Positions 25,197 through 39,042 of a stretch of DNA of 64,000 nucleotides are shown in pieces. This DNA comes from Balanoglossus misakiensis (lineage: Eukaryota > Hemichordata). A model generated the notes under the pieces. The model did no database searches. It was given only the letters and a program-made list of their open reading frames with translations, and was not told the origin of the DNA. How positions within the stretch are numbered: position 1 is the first letter of the stretch; each line of letters begins with the position of its first letter. Both the position numbers and the translations under genes were made by a program. Where the stretch lies: assembly GCA_040954595.2 (NCBI GenBank), contig CM082590.2:10478001-10542000 (forward strand), written 5' to 3'.

Positions 25197-28100
25197 ATAC
25201 AGAACACAGAATTGTTTTTTCTGGTGTGATTCCGATCGTGGAAGTGGGGTGGGGTGTCCTAAGTAAACAACCGTAATTACAATACACATAGTACCAGTAT
25301 GGTACGTGTTATGTGCATAATCATTTAGTCCACGACACATGGGACGTGCTAGTTGTAAAACTAATAGTATTCGCTGTGAGATTACATCCTAAATCCGTTG
25401 TGTACTTTCGTAATCCGTTTTGTGTGAAAATACACAATTGGCTTGAAAATATTCACTCGCTCAAAAGCAGGTATGTCGTAAATAGTGTTGGTGAGATATT
25501 TACAGTGAATAGTAACGTGGAATTGATGCGCGCATACCAATGCTCTGTGAACTTGATATAGCCAATCGTTGCCGTGGTGATTGGTTTTGTGGAGGTTTTT
25601 GCCCGGCGGTATCTACACTATGTCGTTAAATCCATGTATAGTGTAATCCATTTTAAAGACCATGAAAAAAGTCAGAGGGGTCAGTTTTTTATAGGAAAAT
25701 AGGAATTTTGAATGTAAAACCCACGCGAACCTCGCAAGATACGTGAAAGCCTGAATTCCTAACACATGTTTAATTCAAAAACATATTTCAGTTGTCTCCT
25801 TTTTCAAAGTCAACAGACGACACCATTTTGTATTTGTGGAGCTTCTAATAATGTGCATATACCTCGATAGTCTTGTACTAGTTCTTGCAATGGGCAGCTG
25901 AATGAATGGGTTCCTCTTCCGTTTATTATTCAACTTGTAGATAGATGTACAATCACAATCCGAGGTTGATAATATGTTTGTATGTAGCCACCAGTTAGCT
26001 CGTTTAACAGACTTTTCCATGTTTGGAGTAAAATCATGAAAATAGTGGCAGCTTTTGGGGCTTGAAGGAAACGACTAAAAAAATCGCTACACTTGTTGCT
26101 GGCAAAGTAAGGCAACCCTTCTTTGTTTTATGAAACAAGTCACGGAAACGAGCGATTTACCAGTAATGCCATTGATACTAGGTCTGGTCATTAATGTAGC
26201 TTTGAAAATTAAGTATAAGCCGGTCGTTGTAATTTTGATCCGTGGTAATTGTTTTTAACCGTTATCCAATAATCCAATGGGGTAGTCGGAGATTAAATTT
26301 TACTGGGGTATAACTGCTAGGCCATGAAATCATCTTGGAGCTTGCATATTGAATGAGCCATAAAAATCTCATACAGTGCTTCATTCTTAGACAAGAATCT
26401 GAGCCATTAATTCAAAAAAGAAAGCAAGGAATAGAAAGTAAGGTTGTGCACGACAGAATTTCAGAAAAACCACCATTCTCCAAACATTTCAATTCAAGTT
26501 ATCAAAATATGAGAAAATGTTTAAGACATTGATTATAGCAGCATGTACAACATTAGCGCAACATGACTTGACATGTCACAAAAAGAAATATACTTGCTCA
26601 TTGTAGGTAACATAATGTGTGTTATACATTGATATGTTTTATATCATTGTTATAGTCGCGCAAAATTCAATGCATTGCTAGGAATGGAGGTTGTTGAACT
26701 CCCCAAGGATGGAAATCAACCTTCAAACTTTTTCCCCAGAAAAGCTGAAAATCTTCGAAGCTTCATGAGCAGTTCATTCATGTTTATTGTGGGTTTATCT
26801 TTTAATTCTGCTTTGCGTCTCCATCCATTGATCCATCCACGAACTCATCTATACAGCTTGTCTTCTTATACCTGACTTAACCCACAAGGTCATCGGACCT
26901 CTTTATAGAATAAAAGTTCTTTGTTAGCTTATCAGTTTCCAATACTTCTATTTCGTCCACTAGAAAGGTCAATTAAAATATGAAGGTTAGAATTTTTCTC
27001 AGAACTAAGTTGATAGTCTAGTTGCCACTCACATTTTACAAAGGATTTCATCTGTATAATTGTGGCCAACTTCTCTAAAAGCCTATAGACACGTTTGATA
27101 ATTAGGTTTGTTAATAATCTATGGAAATGAGCAGCTGAGGCAATCGGTGATACTTCGACAAGTTAGGGAGTCTTGAAATTCTTGATTTTCATGATCACGT
27201 TAACACAGCCACAAGAAGCGTTTGTATACTTGCGTTTGTAAACCATTTGTCTTGCAATTGATGCGACCTGGAATGCGAAAATTAAAGCACAGTCTTTGCG
27301 GTGTGACCCACACTTCTGCCCTTCTGACACTTGACTCCAACATTCTTGAAAACATTGCATTTCTTTGCATCTTTCAAAGCATACCCGCGATATCGCCCCA
27401 AGTATCACCATCACGAACACATTTCTCCACTTTTCAATTTTAATGTCAGGCGTCAGTTCTGTGCTGACGGGCAAATGCTTTTAACGTCTTAAGTACTCCA
27501 AGACGAAGGCAATATGCTCAGTATTGAACATGGAACTGTTGTTATGTACAAAGACCTGTGTTTCCAATATTCAACAACATTTTAAAGTAATAATACAAGA
27601 CAGAAGTCAAACCCCAAGTATCACATAGTTCTCGGCTATATAGAACTGAATATTTCAGGCGTCTACTACGTACTGTTTCTTACTAGTGCTAGTACCTAAC
27701 TACATCCTTTTGCATTTACCTCAGGATATGTGATTTGAATTCTAATATATGCCATTTTGAGGGAGGGAGGTTTCTCACATTGTTCCTTTGCATTTCACTC
27801 TAATATTGTTGATTGTAACTGAATGATTGTTACAGTGCTGTGGTAAATGCATATAGATTCATAGTAATCTTACGATATCTACATTTTCTACACAATCAAG
27901 TTAATAATGTCCACCATCTGTGGCCACCTGTGGAATCAAAAAGTTGTGAATTGCGCCATAAAGTTTCTTCCTCTGCTTACAACAGTCATAGCATACTCCG
28001 TCACATATGTCAGACGTTTTCACTGCACAATTTGATTGATCAGGGATAAAATAAATATATGTATAAAATCGGCTCTGAATGCAAGGTAAATAGCCTCTAG

Positions 28101-31100
28101 GCTTCTGTCATTTCTAACTCATTTAAAAATTGTCCTCACTCTCAAACTGTCACCATGGTTACATGAACGAAAATGGAGAAAATTATTCCAGCGTAGCTAG
28201 GCTGTTGTCATCACGATATTACTGAATAAAACAGTATTTCCTTATATCATGTAGAGTTATATCATGCAAATTTTCAAGTCGGACTTCCTCTGTCAAAAGG
28301 GTATATTTGTAGCTCAATTTGAATATATGAATATACCATTATTTTGGTGTGGTCTTGTGATTTCACATGTTTGTCGATTTCTGCAAGACTGTAGGAAAGG
28401 TGTTGAAACCTCGTTGAGATAAATCACAGCACATACACTTCCGACATTTGCATGTTCAATTGCTAATTTGAAATCTGAACACGCTTATTTCCTCAAAAGC
28501 GAAAATGCCCGGAGGCGTTGAATAGATTTGTTGCTATTGAAGTGGACTTAATCCATAGGTGACAATACTGTGATGTGTTTATCTGAAGCAACCATGAGCT
28601 TTTTCATTCGAGAATGATTAATAATATTAGTTTCTAAAGATTTAATAATATCCTCAAACACTTCGACCTGTAGGGCGGTCCACAACATGATGGATGGGAA
28701 ACCTACTCAATTACGTAAATTGCCAATGGATATAATAGTGTTTGCTCAAGCATTTTAAACATTGTACAGTGCAATTGAGCATTTAACTTTATATTGATTT
28801 TGCTAATCGATGTTTAAGGTTCACATTCTATAAAACATGAACCATGGCAACACTGAAATGGTTGACAATTAAATGAAAGAAAAAAGAATTGCAATTATAG
28901 AATTGAAATGATTAAGTTTGCATAAGTTCCTGAAGTGTGTCTTAAGATTTGTCAGTTAACTTTCAGTACATTCAGTAATTAGATAATGTTCTTTGATGTT
29001 AGAGCTGATAACACCATAAAAGGGATTAAGCTAAGTTATGCTTTATAACTATGTGCCATTTAACATCCTTTTCCGATGTGTTGGTGAAAGGTCTCCGTCA
29101 TTCATTCTGTTGTGCAATTGGTGTATAGACAGGCAGTTTTGGGCTAGGATGTGTACATCTGGCCCCATCTATCTGACAGAACATAGATGCGGTAGTCACA
29201 GCTGTCTTACAATATCAAATAGTAATTTCGAGCCCTGGAAGTTGAAAGTAATTTTGAAACTATAGAAAGAAATACTAATCAAACAAAGCCTTCTCCTGCA
29301 GTTGATGGGTTGATCAGTTTGTGGCCAGTTACTGACCAATGCTGTTTTAACTCGAATGAAAGTTCAGATTACAAAATGCGGACAGTGTCAATGCATACAC
29401 GTGGTCCCAGTGCGTTAACAGAATTTTAAAATCACGGACCCTTTAACCCTGACTACACATGCTGTCTTTGATTTGAAGCCTTCTCTTGTTAATAGCAGGA
29501 AATAGACCGAGTCGTTTACATGCGGCTAGAACAGGAAAGTAATGACGCGCAAATAGTTTTTAGAGCAACTGGGGAACCTATTACCGGCGAGAAATATTTG
29601 TTTATGCACCCCTAACAGGAATCCATGCCGGCAGTATACTAACAGCCATCCGTTTAAATGTGCGATTCTAATGCGAGTTCCATGTGAAAAATGTGTAATG
29701 GTTACTATGCTGCAGATGGTATGTCCGATGGCAAACAGTGCAAATGGCACATTCCCGAAGTTTTCGCTCTGTGATTAAAGATTACGTTTTCAGTTTCCTG
29801 TGGCGATAGTCAAAAAAGATCACGTTCCCTGCTCTCTGCTTCAGGTGGCAAATGCTCTCTCGCTCAAAGTCACAATTTTCTGCTGAAAATACTGTCGTTG
29901 AAAGCTTGTGACAGCCTGGTTATGTACTACGCTGCTTATTCGCATTGGATTTTGTTTAGTGGTGTTGGTTTTTCATTCCATACGAATTAGATTGTGTTAG
30001 ACTAAGCAGAATGGGGGTATTGGCTAAACCCTTTTCTCAATCATACAGTTCCATTATTTTTTATTCAGACTAAAGTCGCGAGAAAGGTTAGGCATTTTGA
30101 GGTACACATTGAAATATCTGCAGATTACAAACCAGACATCACTTAAAAAACAACAGCAAGAAATCTTCAGAGACAGCATGTATAATTGCACATTGGAGAG
30201 TTGGCGAAACGAAAGACATTATTCATATGATTAAATGCTGGCGGTATTGGCACACTTGAATTGAAACAAGAACCACCTGCCACAGGTGACGAGAATTACT
30301 TCTCATGGAAACGCCCACACTTTCGCAAATGAACCTTAAACAGTTAAATGCTAAGAAATGATCTTTAGAATCTAATTTATTACATGAGTTTGAAATTGTC
30401 GCCTGATTATGTGGACGAGACTACATGTGGGTGTAAGTGCATACGTATAAAATGGTCTGGGACATCCAATACCTGTCTGTATCTTGCCTTGAGCTCAATC
30501 ACGAGTCTATTTATATTGCTACCACCCTTTCCCCGCCGCGAGGTGTTGAACAGGCGTGCTTGAGGAAAAGTGTCACCTTCTTTCCATATCTAGCATAAGC
30601 CGGGACATATTGACAGACTTCGGTGTAAGTAATATCATTATCAAAGCAAGCGATCAATATTTTGCATACTGCTTTGCACTATTATCACACCAGTTTTCAT
30701 TAGCGCATTGATTGTGCATTGATTGCGTTCTGCACAGGTGTATCTCAGAAAGGAATGTGTAAAAAATAATTCAATATTTGTCCGAGGCTACTTAGCGATC
30801 CGACGGATTGTTTCTAAGGCGCCTCACTCATCATTTTTCATCCCTTGCTTGATACAAATCTCAAAATATCATCCCATGTGAGATTGGTTTTTCGATAATA
30901 CTGATAACGCCACGCTAGTAGCAAGATTGTTTATTATAAGCCGTTGTGAAAATTGCCCAATGATTATCTGATTTCTGTGCTATTAAAACATGCACGTTTT
31001 AAATTCCAATTTTGTATCCAATCAGTGAAATTTATATCCGTGTCTTCTCAAAGTTTATGCATTGAACCCGAACAACAAACATGCCTTTTACCGCGATAAT

Positions 31101-32291
31101 ATTCAAACTACATACCCAGATGCGAGACCCAAAATAAATGTTCTCAGGATCCACATGTTTCCAATTCCTTGCTTTCATTTCAATAACACGTTCTTTTCCC
31201 ACTGTATGTGTGGCCACTAACATGTCTCCATATGCGTTTTACCCACTAAGTATACAATGTCTTGCTTCAGCTAGATAACAGGCATTATTGCCAATACTAT
31301 TTAACCTTCTCTTATCAATATTGCGGCAACTTAAAAGAACTCAAATGGAACAACTTCCATGTCGGTCGCGATTTACATCCTGAAAATCAAATAGAGAAAC
31401 GCAACGACGGGGTTACCATTTTAATTTTGTTTTCTATCCGGCAGAAGTTAATTCCAACATTTCCACTGAGAACATAATCCGATTAAAGAAAGTCTTCCGA
31501 AATTTAATTTCACTGCTGCATTTTCCTCTCAGCAAGGGGGTCCAGCCACAACAATCGTTGAGTTAGAGAATTTCAAACCGGAGAAAATGTCGAAACGTGG
31601 AATGGATATTCGCGCTAAGGGCAAAGGAAGTAAGGATCTTTTTACTTTATAAAAGCTAAGTCTATAAATTTGGCCCTTAATGGAGCCGTCTTGGTGACAA
31701 TGTTTATTTCCCTCACCCGAGGCTCATATCTAAATGGGGAGAAACGTGTGAAAAACGGATTAAAATGTATCAACGTTACTCAAAAGTCTTGTTCTCACTA
31801 AAAGTTTCGACACTGGTGTTATGCCAGTGTTTACTCTCTGCAAACACAGGGGATTAGCCCACAGAATCTCCGTGCGTCCACACACTAAACTTTTGGCCAC
31901 TGTTTTGAAATAAACACCGTCTAAATGGCCATGTTTAGCAACACGGCAACTAACAAAATTGAGGGCGTCGAGGACATTACAGCAACATGTTTCAGTTTCT
32001 ATACCTGCATATGCTTCATGACAGTTTTGATAATGTTTAGAAGTAATTGAATGTTAATCCATAAATGGAAAATGCCTCAGCTTTTCGGTGATCGAGAGAA
32101 TCTTCTGAAAGTTGGTAGCAGACAGAAGTGTTGCAGACCTGGCAAACTGCGAATGGTTTGAAAAACACTCACGTCCAGTGTGATTGACTTCACGAACTGG
32201 AAACTGACCAAAGACAATGGGCTATACCTAATAAACATACCCAAAAGTCATTGCAGGGTGGCGCTTTTGAACGGTGTTTGTTTATCTTTGC
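25197..32291. other. Long non-coding stretch, nothing certain
   Basis: About 7 kb without a recognised gene. A possible first exon at 31587-31629 (MSKRGMDIRAKGKG, then GTAAGG) and a 31-base acceptor-donor pair ending at the GTAAGT near 30626 were seen, but neither has a recognisable partner. No strong repeats are present. Confidence 0.35.
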
Positions 32292-32467
32292 GTTCTCACT
32301 GCATATTTGCGTCGGAGCGCTGGCCCAGCACTGGCCCTGACCCACCACCCATCGCCGTCGCAAATCAACACCGGCGCAACACCGGCGTAAAGCGTTCTCA
32401 CTTGTTTTTTTCCGTCGGTGTCAAATCTACACCGTTGTAGCACCGGTGTAAACGTGCCAGTGAGAAC
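32292..32467. mobile_element. Possible short inverted-repeat element (GTTCTCACTG ends)
   Basis: GTTCTCACTG (32292-32301) and CAGTGAGAAC (32458-32467) form 10-bp inverted ends. A further GTTCTCACTTG lies inside, near 32394. The interior is GC-rich with repeated ACACCGG(C/T)G motifs, unlike its surroundings. The general design resembles the GTTCACAC-ended element at 56.2 kb. No TSD or coding capacity was identified. Confidence 0.4.
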
Positions 32468-35400
32468 TGTTCGGAGTTTCTTGTCCACATTACACTAAGT
32501 CGTGTTTGTGTTATACGCGATATTATATTAATACACCGCTTAGTAAAATAAGAACATACCAGACTGTAGTGTAGCTTGTACGTAGCCTTTTACGATATTG
32601 CGTCAAACTGGGATCACTTTCGTTCCCTTTATTTCAGTGTACATTTAAGTGGAGCACATTAACCCAGAATTTTTCATAGACTTCAAAAACTATCCTTGCG
32701 ATTTTTCTTATGTGAAGATTACCAATTGATTATCAATTTCTGCTTTTTCATATGTTCGCCTATTGTATACCCAGTTCCCCCATTAAACATGTCACATTGA
32801 CAAATGCAATATGTATCCACATTATATGCATGCTATACTCATAGTAAAATGTCCTATCTAACAGATATGATATTAATCTCCTCGTCTAAAGGTCTGTTTA
32901 TCTCCGGATAGGGTTTTTGATTCAAACGGGGAAGATTTATAAAGAACACGTATATACGATAATGATCCGCAAACACGTCAAATGTGGGAACCTGTGGTTG
33001 CCTTATCAACAGTTCACGATTGTATGAGATATTGAAAGTGCAAATTCTGAAGGTCAGATGTGTAGATATAATAGCCAGGATGTGATGCGTGCCAATATCT
33101 ATTTGGAATATATGATACATTTTAAAGGTTACAGTTGAAAGAAGAAATAGTAAAATGAGGAAGAAATCTAACCCTACCTAAGTTAAAGGGACAAAGTCTC
33201 TCTGTCGCTGCCCTTTTTCCATTAAATTCTGTTTGATACAAGACACTGTTTATGTTATTCTACATGTGGATATATAGTGAATCAACATTTGACCACACAC
33301 ACCTTCCATCCCGCTTGTGGAAACGAAATTGAAAAAACTGAAATAACCAAAATGAATAATCACAGCATAGCATATGGCATGGGCAAAAGTCGCCAAATAT
33401 TGAAACTCTGTAACCAAACAGTCCCTTTTGATTAAAAGACAGTACGTGTGTTGTCCTTTTCAACAGAGCAAAAAGATAACTTTCTATACACGGCTAGATC
33501 AAAAGCATAACAGAGTATCCATTCATAAGATGTATTTGACACTCAAACAAAGGTTGATAGCGTAAATATTTCATAGAATTGTTATCTGTAAGGGTAGTGT
33601 TTTAATAGCGCTTCGCCAATCCTTTGCAATTTGAAGAAAACATGTATTCAATGAAACATAGCCCTTACTCTTGTTGAAAGATAAGCGATGTAAATAATTA
33701 TTTTGATAAGCTTTGGCACCGAGAACAGTATCTGCCATTTGGCGATGAGTAAACTTTTCTTTCTGCAAGAGCGACAACTGGCAATCAGACTGTATACAAT
33801 CAGGGAAAAACTGAGCATGTTTGATAAATGTTCGCACTTGCGAACGACATTATCATGATTGCATTATGTGAAGATCATGAGAATACACTTTTAAAGAGAC
33901 AAGATGGCTGCGTGGGAGTTGTATAAGGGCATTATTTTGATGGAGAAACGGTTCACAATGGGTCTATTTTTCTAGAGTGTTAGTTTGGTCTTTCTTCATT
34001 CAAATTATAGACACATTCGGACAGTTTAATCACCTAATGTGCACAGCGTGGATAATACAACATTTTAATTAGCGTTTCAATTAAGTACATGATTCAAACA
34101 TTCAGGTGGTCCATTGAAAATCTAAAAATGAATATCAGTGACAGTTTCTTTGACAAATTAATCTGCCAGATGACGTTGTGTGCTGGTTTGGTCACCTGAC
34201 ATGAACTCTACCTAGCAGATAGGTCGCGCATTACTGGAATGAAACACATCGGCATATTGTCTGATATAGGTTAAATTCAACTGATATATTTCCTTGGGAA
34301 TGTGTGTAAAACAGCTAGCATTCACTTGTAATGAAACTGTTTGACCTATGAAGTGCTGACTAGAATCTTTTAGTGGAAATTTATTTTAACAGGCAAGTGC
34401 GATCAGTTAGAACTAGTCTTGTGGTTCCCAGATTCCTTCGGGGCAACACTTCCCACTTATAAACTTTCCATTAGACGCAGTCAACTGACCACGAAGAGAA
34501 ACATAGTGTACGCAAACCTTTAATATTTTATCATTTGAGTCACACCAAAGATACGTGTCTCGCATGTGAAACGAAACAAGTGTTTTAAAGCACTTACATG
34601 GCCAACAAAAGTTTCACCACGACAGGCAGTTAAAGCAACACATCATTTTCAGTTCAAAGTGAGATCTGGCGAGACTTACTATACCGAAGTAACAGTGTTC
34701 TAGCCAAGTAATATAAGTCAAGCTTTGTACAAAACTAGAATAAGCGCAGAGTTTAACATATATGAAATGTGCTGCCAAGAGATTAGCATGACTCATCCTA
34801 TGTAGAGACAGTGGATAGATTCTCAAGATCATACACTCTGCGATTTTCGCTGGTGAGACTAGAAGGAATAAATATCCACATTAATTATACATAACCAAGA
34901 CAGCTACGGACGTGTGTAGCAACACATTAAGTCGTTTGGTTTCAAATGTGTGTCTGTGTGTATTCGTAGTGCACATATCGGTTTAGATCCTCATTGGGGG
35001 CTGATGGAGCTTTATGCAAATTGCCTCCCTTTTGGTAACAGATGTTTCTCGATACGTAATAATGATTCTATATCGCCAGTCACCAAAGCGTTACGACTAT
35101 TCTTAAAAGGAAACCGAACTGAAACCTAGAGCATAAATCATTTAAGTGTACACCAGTGCTATCGGCTTACCGGTAGTGAAGTCTCTCGAGCTGACGTAAT
35201 AATGGCCCTCACTCATAAGCATTGCTTTTACAATTCTTCATAAAAGAAAGTAAGTGTCAGTGAACTCAGAGTTTAATATTTGCTCGCTTAAGGATCTCGG
35301 TTTTACGATCAATAATATGGATAACTGCATATACATTATTTATTTAAACTATGAAGGAGGGAGTTCTTAAAATTTACTATGTCTACTAACTACTTCAGCA

Positions 35401-35501
35401 GACAGACACTGACGGAGGTCTTATTTTTTTACCAAACATACCATTTAAACATCGATGTTGTTTTCCTTTGCAAAAGAAGTTTTAAGACAGTGATCTGTTA
35501 G
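32468..35501. other. Non-coding stretch or intron
   Basis: Apart from the dispersed repeat at 34702-34776, no feature is recognised. It may be intronic to the Tudor gene, whose upstream exon was not found. Confidence 0.3.
34702..34776 (+). repeat. Dispersed repeat, copy 1
   Basis: AGCCAAGTAA, then AAGTCAAGCTTTGTA, then AAACTA and further matches recur at 62186-62265 in the same orientation, over about 75 bases with scattered differences. It is a low-copy interspersed element of unknown class. Confidence 0.65.
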
Positions 35502-35579
35502 CTGATGACTATGAGTGGAAGATTGGACAGCTATGCTCTGCTAAGTTTACAGATGGTGAACAGTGGTGCAGAGCTTTTG
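35502..35579 (+). CDS. Tudor-domain exon (first strands of the domain)
   Basis: Tudor domains bind methylated arginine or lysine and occur in RNA-processing and germline RNA-granule proteins. The frame that starts two bases in reads WKIGQLCSAKF then DGEQWCRAF, matching the Tudor pattern (hydrophobic-G-x-x-C-x-A-x-F…D-G-x-W-x-R-A). The acceptor is ATCTGTTAG and the donor TTTTG|GTAACA. A start further upstream, after TTTTAAG (near 35486), is also open and would add a few residues. The exon ends with one base of a valine codon, completed exactly by the exon at 36086. The upstream exon was not found. The parent protein (TDRD, SMN-like or other) cannot be decided from half a domain. Confidence 0.65.
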
Positions 35580-36085
35580 GTAACATTCTCCACTCTTGAA
35601 CAACCTCCCACCTTGCTTGTATACATTACGCAAATACTAAATTGTCACAAAGGAGGGAATACACCGGATATTTGTCATCTGGGGATTCATGTTCTATTTT
35701 TATATCCAGACTTAGGCTTTGTTATGGTGGAGAACACGTATACATATCAGTGGGCAGGATGAATGAACAACATCTAACACAGAGGAAATTGTTCATGTTT
35801 TCCTAAGTCTCATACGCTCACGACGGCCCACCTTTAATTAATTAATATAACTGAAAAGGGACAATTGCTTAGCAGGCTTGTATCAGAATTAGTACCAGGT
35901 GACACTTTTGTATATGGCATTAGGAGGCTCTCGTTAAAGAAATACCATCAGGACATAAGTACAGACAGGCGCCAATTGGAATTGATTCAAACTTATACTC
36001 ACGTTCAGTATGTTTTCATTAGTCTTTTGAATGATCGTGAAGTTTTTCTTACCTGGTTACAAACTGATAGCATTCTTGCTATTAG

Positions 36086-36126
36086 TATCTGTCGCAATTA
36101 CGCAAGTGTCAGCTAATGTAGATTTT
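36086..36126 (+). CDS. Tudor-domain exon (next strands of the same domain)
   Basis: A 41-base exon between an acceptor (TTCTTGCTATTAG) and a consensus donor (TTTT|GTAAGT). Its first two bases complete the codon left open at 35579. The joined reading is RAF then VSVAITQVSANVDF, the alternating hydrophobic pattern expected just before the usual [VFI]-D-Y-G-N signature. It ends in phase 0. The following exon, which should open with a D-Y-G-type motif, was not found between here and about 41 kb, so the downstream intron may be long or the gene may be decayed. Confidence 0.6.
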
Positions 36127-37435
36127 GTAAGTTTATGTAAATCCCAGAATATGTGCAGTGGATGACCAAGCTTCATGAGCCGAACAATCCTAGTGAGCTT
36201 ACTGATGGGTGACCCTAAGTGAACTAATGTAGGGCACGACTATAGGCATTATCAGATTAGGCAAGGAGTGTGCGCTTGAGCTTGGAAAAAGGAACTGGAA
36301 ATTCAGTCGCAGACAAGGCGAGACTCAGTAGGTACTTAGATCTCCTAATCAAGTCTAAATTAGTACACACAGGATTAAACCTTTCCTGGATTAGCCATAA
36401 GATGTACCATTATTTGAAAAGAACACATACTTGAAAATAGTGAGGCTTACGTGCAAGAAAGTTGGCGACTTAATCTGTGATCTTTTAAATTGGCGGGAAA
36501 GTTTCTTGACTGAAAACGATAATTAATTGGCTGTTTATTTGGCTTCGGACATAAAGCTTGTCATGGATTTTATAGTTTACACCAAAAGCTTACAATGGTA
36601 GTAAATAAAGATGTTTCAAGGTTTCTGAAAAGTATGCCTTAACTGATGGTGTGATGACCTTATCAGATCTCGGCAAGTATTGGTCTCAGTGTTCAACGTG
36701 GAGCCTTCGTATTCTAATCGCCCTTCATTTATATGCGAGATTATGTTTCAAAGCAGATATAAAACAGTTTGCTCGATATTGATCGACTCAATTCTAAGAA
36801 ATATCATACAGGTCGCAGCAAAAATATGTCTGCATATAACTACTAGCTATCAAATAGGTAAATAGATCAGGGATTACTAAAAATAGGACAATAAAATTAA
36901 AAACAATATACTCCATACAGGGGAAACCTGGGCCCACTTTTCTTGAAATAGAAATCTTCCTGGAAATTGGTTGGCATGTGTTCGCCGAACAAATTACAAG
37001 CAATAAATATTTTACGGCATATATGATCTTTTATTTTTTCCACTACAGCATTTTTTTCCACTTCGTGTATATCCCAGGCTACACAGAATGCCTTCGTGTT
37101 AACATGTACATAAAAACGAAAGCTGATTGAAAACGCATGTTGTGCAGATACCACATATCTCGATGGCTTGTGATACAATCCATTAGGAAGAGCGTTAACA
37201 CAACCCACATTTTAGGTTCCGAGCCCAGAGACTTCTTCAATTTCATCTATGTGCAAATTGGAGAGGACTTATGGTCCGGGGTAATTCTAGCTATCCTCCC
37301 TAAACCCATGTCGAGTAGGAAAAGCCGATTTCTTTTTTCTTCGCCGCAGGGGAAATTCTAGTAATGCATATTCGCTGAGATAATCGAGTTGGCAACTTTC
37401 ATCTTTTACCAGGCATGTGTGTGGTGCCCTGGGCT
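36127..37435. other. Probable intron, nothing recognised
   Basis: Follows the second Tudor exon. Acceptor-like sites at about 36148, 36661 and 37350 were tried, but none leads to a convincing Tudor continuation. Confidence 0.3.
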
Positions 37436-37712
37436 CCTTTACACTGTAAGCATAAAGTGCGGGCTTTCTTAACAGAAGGTGATTATTTTCTGAGGATGAC
37501 CGTTGGAAAGACTGGTCCTTTACACTGTATCCATAAAGTGCCAGCTTTCTCCACAGAAATGATTATTTGTTGAAGATGAACCGTTCATAAAAAATTGTCA
37601 ATTTCCTAAATTGCTGACAGCGTTCGAAAGACAGGTCTTTTACACTGTAAGCATAAAGTGCAGGCTTTTTTAAGAAGGTGATTATTTTTTGAGATTGACT
37701 GTTGGAAATACT
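37436..37712 (+). repeat. Three diverged copies of an ~80-bp repeat
   Basis: Copies begin at about 37436, 37517 and 37637, each with CTTTTACACTG or CCTTTACACTG, then TA(A/T)(G/C)CATAAAGTGC, GGCTTT or CAGCTTT, a GATTATTT segment and a CGTTGGAAA-like or CGTTCGAAA-like end. Copies 1 and 2 are 81 bp apart. Copies 2 and 3 are 120 bp apart because about 39 extra bases follow copy 2. Confidence 0.85.
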
Positions 37713-39042
37713 AGCCATATTTTGTCCGCTTTGCTTGACAAACTACGGCTAGATACGAACTCAGTCTGACAAAAAGAGCACAGAGATTTTTACATGTAGT
37801 GAAACCATCAGATACCAATATCAGGTTCGCTTGCACCATCGGAAACAATATAAAAACACCATCAACATGTCCCTGGAGTTAATTGTAGATCCGTTAGCTG
37901 AGACTTTTGGACATGTTCTAGTGCTTGTGTTAAGTGCAGTTACTTATTCTCCTCCATTTAACATAGTAACCCATTATTCTACTTGGTACCAATATGTCCT
38001 GTAACGCGCAACTACCAATGCCAAATGAAGTTCTGACTGAAATTCCATTTTCAAGTACCGGTATATACTTCACCACTACACGAAGATGCTGTAGTTGTTA
38101 CATGTAGGCTTGTTACCTGTATTTCATGCCTTATGAATTCGATCATAAACAGAAGTTGATGTAAACATTAATATCGTGGAAAAAATAACCTTGACAAAAC
38201 CTTATGGGAACCTGGGTGATGAGTGAAGGTCTAGCATACATATAACGTATGTCAGACAGTCATTACTAGGAGATAGACCACAAGATGTGTGTAAAGAAAC
38301 TTAGGAAATAGATTAGCTTCGTTTTCTAAACGTGCATACATACTTGGCTTTTTTCAATCGGCGACACATGCTTTAAAGTCAATGACCGGTGGTGAATGGG
38401 CCATTTTATCGCAATGAAAGTCACATTGATTTCGTTGGCTGAGTAATTTTCCTCAAGTAATAATACAATTTCACAGTTGGGATTCTTTTCTGTTCATCTT
38501 TCATGCCCATTTTGTCTGGAAATGTAGGAAAGAGCCAAAATCTAACCCACTGGGTCTGTCACCAAGTGAAACAAAACCACACAGAGACACTTTAAAAGGT
38601 AGAAAAGAAATCAGCAAGTGAATAAGAGGAAACACGATTTTTCTTTGGTGACTTTTAACAGTTTCCTTCGAATGACAATCATGAAAGGCATGATTGGTAC
38701 AAACCACCTCATAGTGAGCGCATGGAAAGTTTATTACGCTGTCACTCTATGTACGATATTGCGATAAAGATCAGAAGAAGTACATTGTTTTATATGCATG
38801 GATAATTCCTCTAAGAGACATGGCAAAATCAAAAGTGGGTATAACTATCCACATATTAGCTGGGTCATTGTTGTCAAGTGTGACATAGAATCTGTACTGA
38901 CTGAGGAATTCTTCTTATGAATGCATGGCGCCGTATTTGACACACTCTCACCATGCGAGTTTGGCTGGCACAGTCAGTAACTGGCGTCATGTTGCCCTGT
39001 TTTGACGATGAGTAGGAAACGAGTTTTTTACATTTTTGTCAG
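37713..39042. other. Non-coding stretch, nothing recognised
   Basis: No coding family, repeat or RNA gene was recognised on either strand. Confidence 0.35.

Noticed and set aside
31587-31629. MSKRGMDIRAKGKG followed by GTAAGG
   Set aside because: Starts like some ribosomal proteins but diverges after five residues; no second exon seen.
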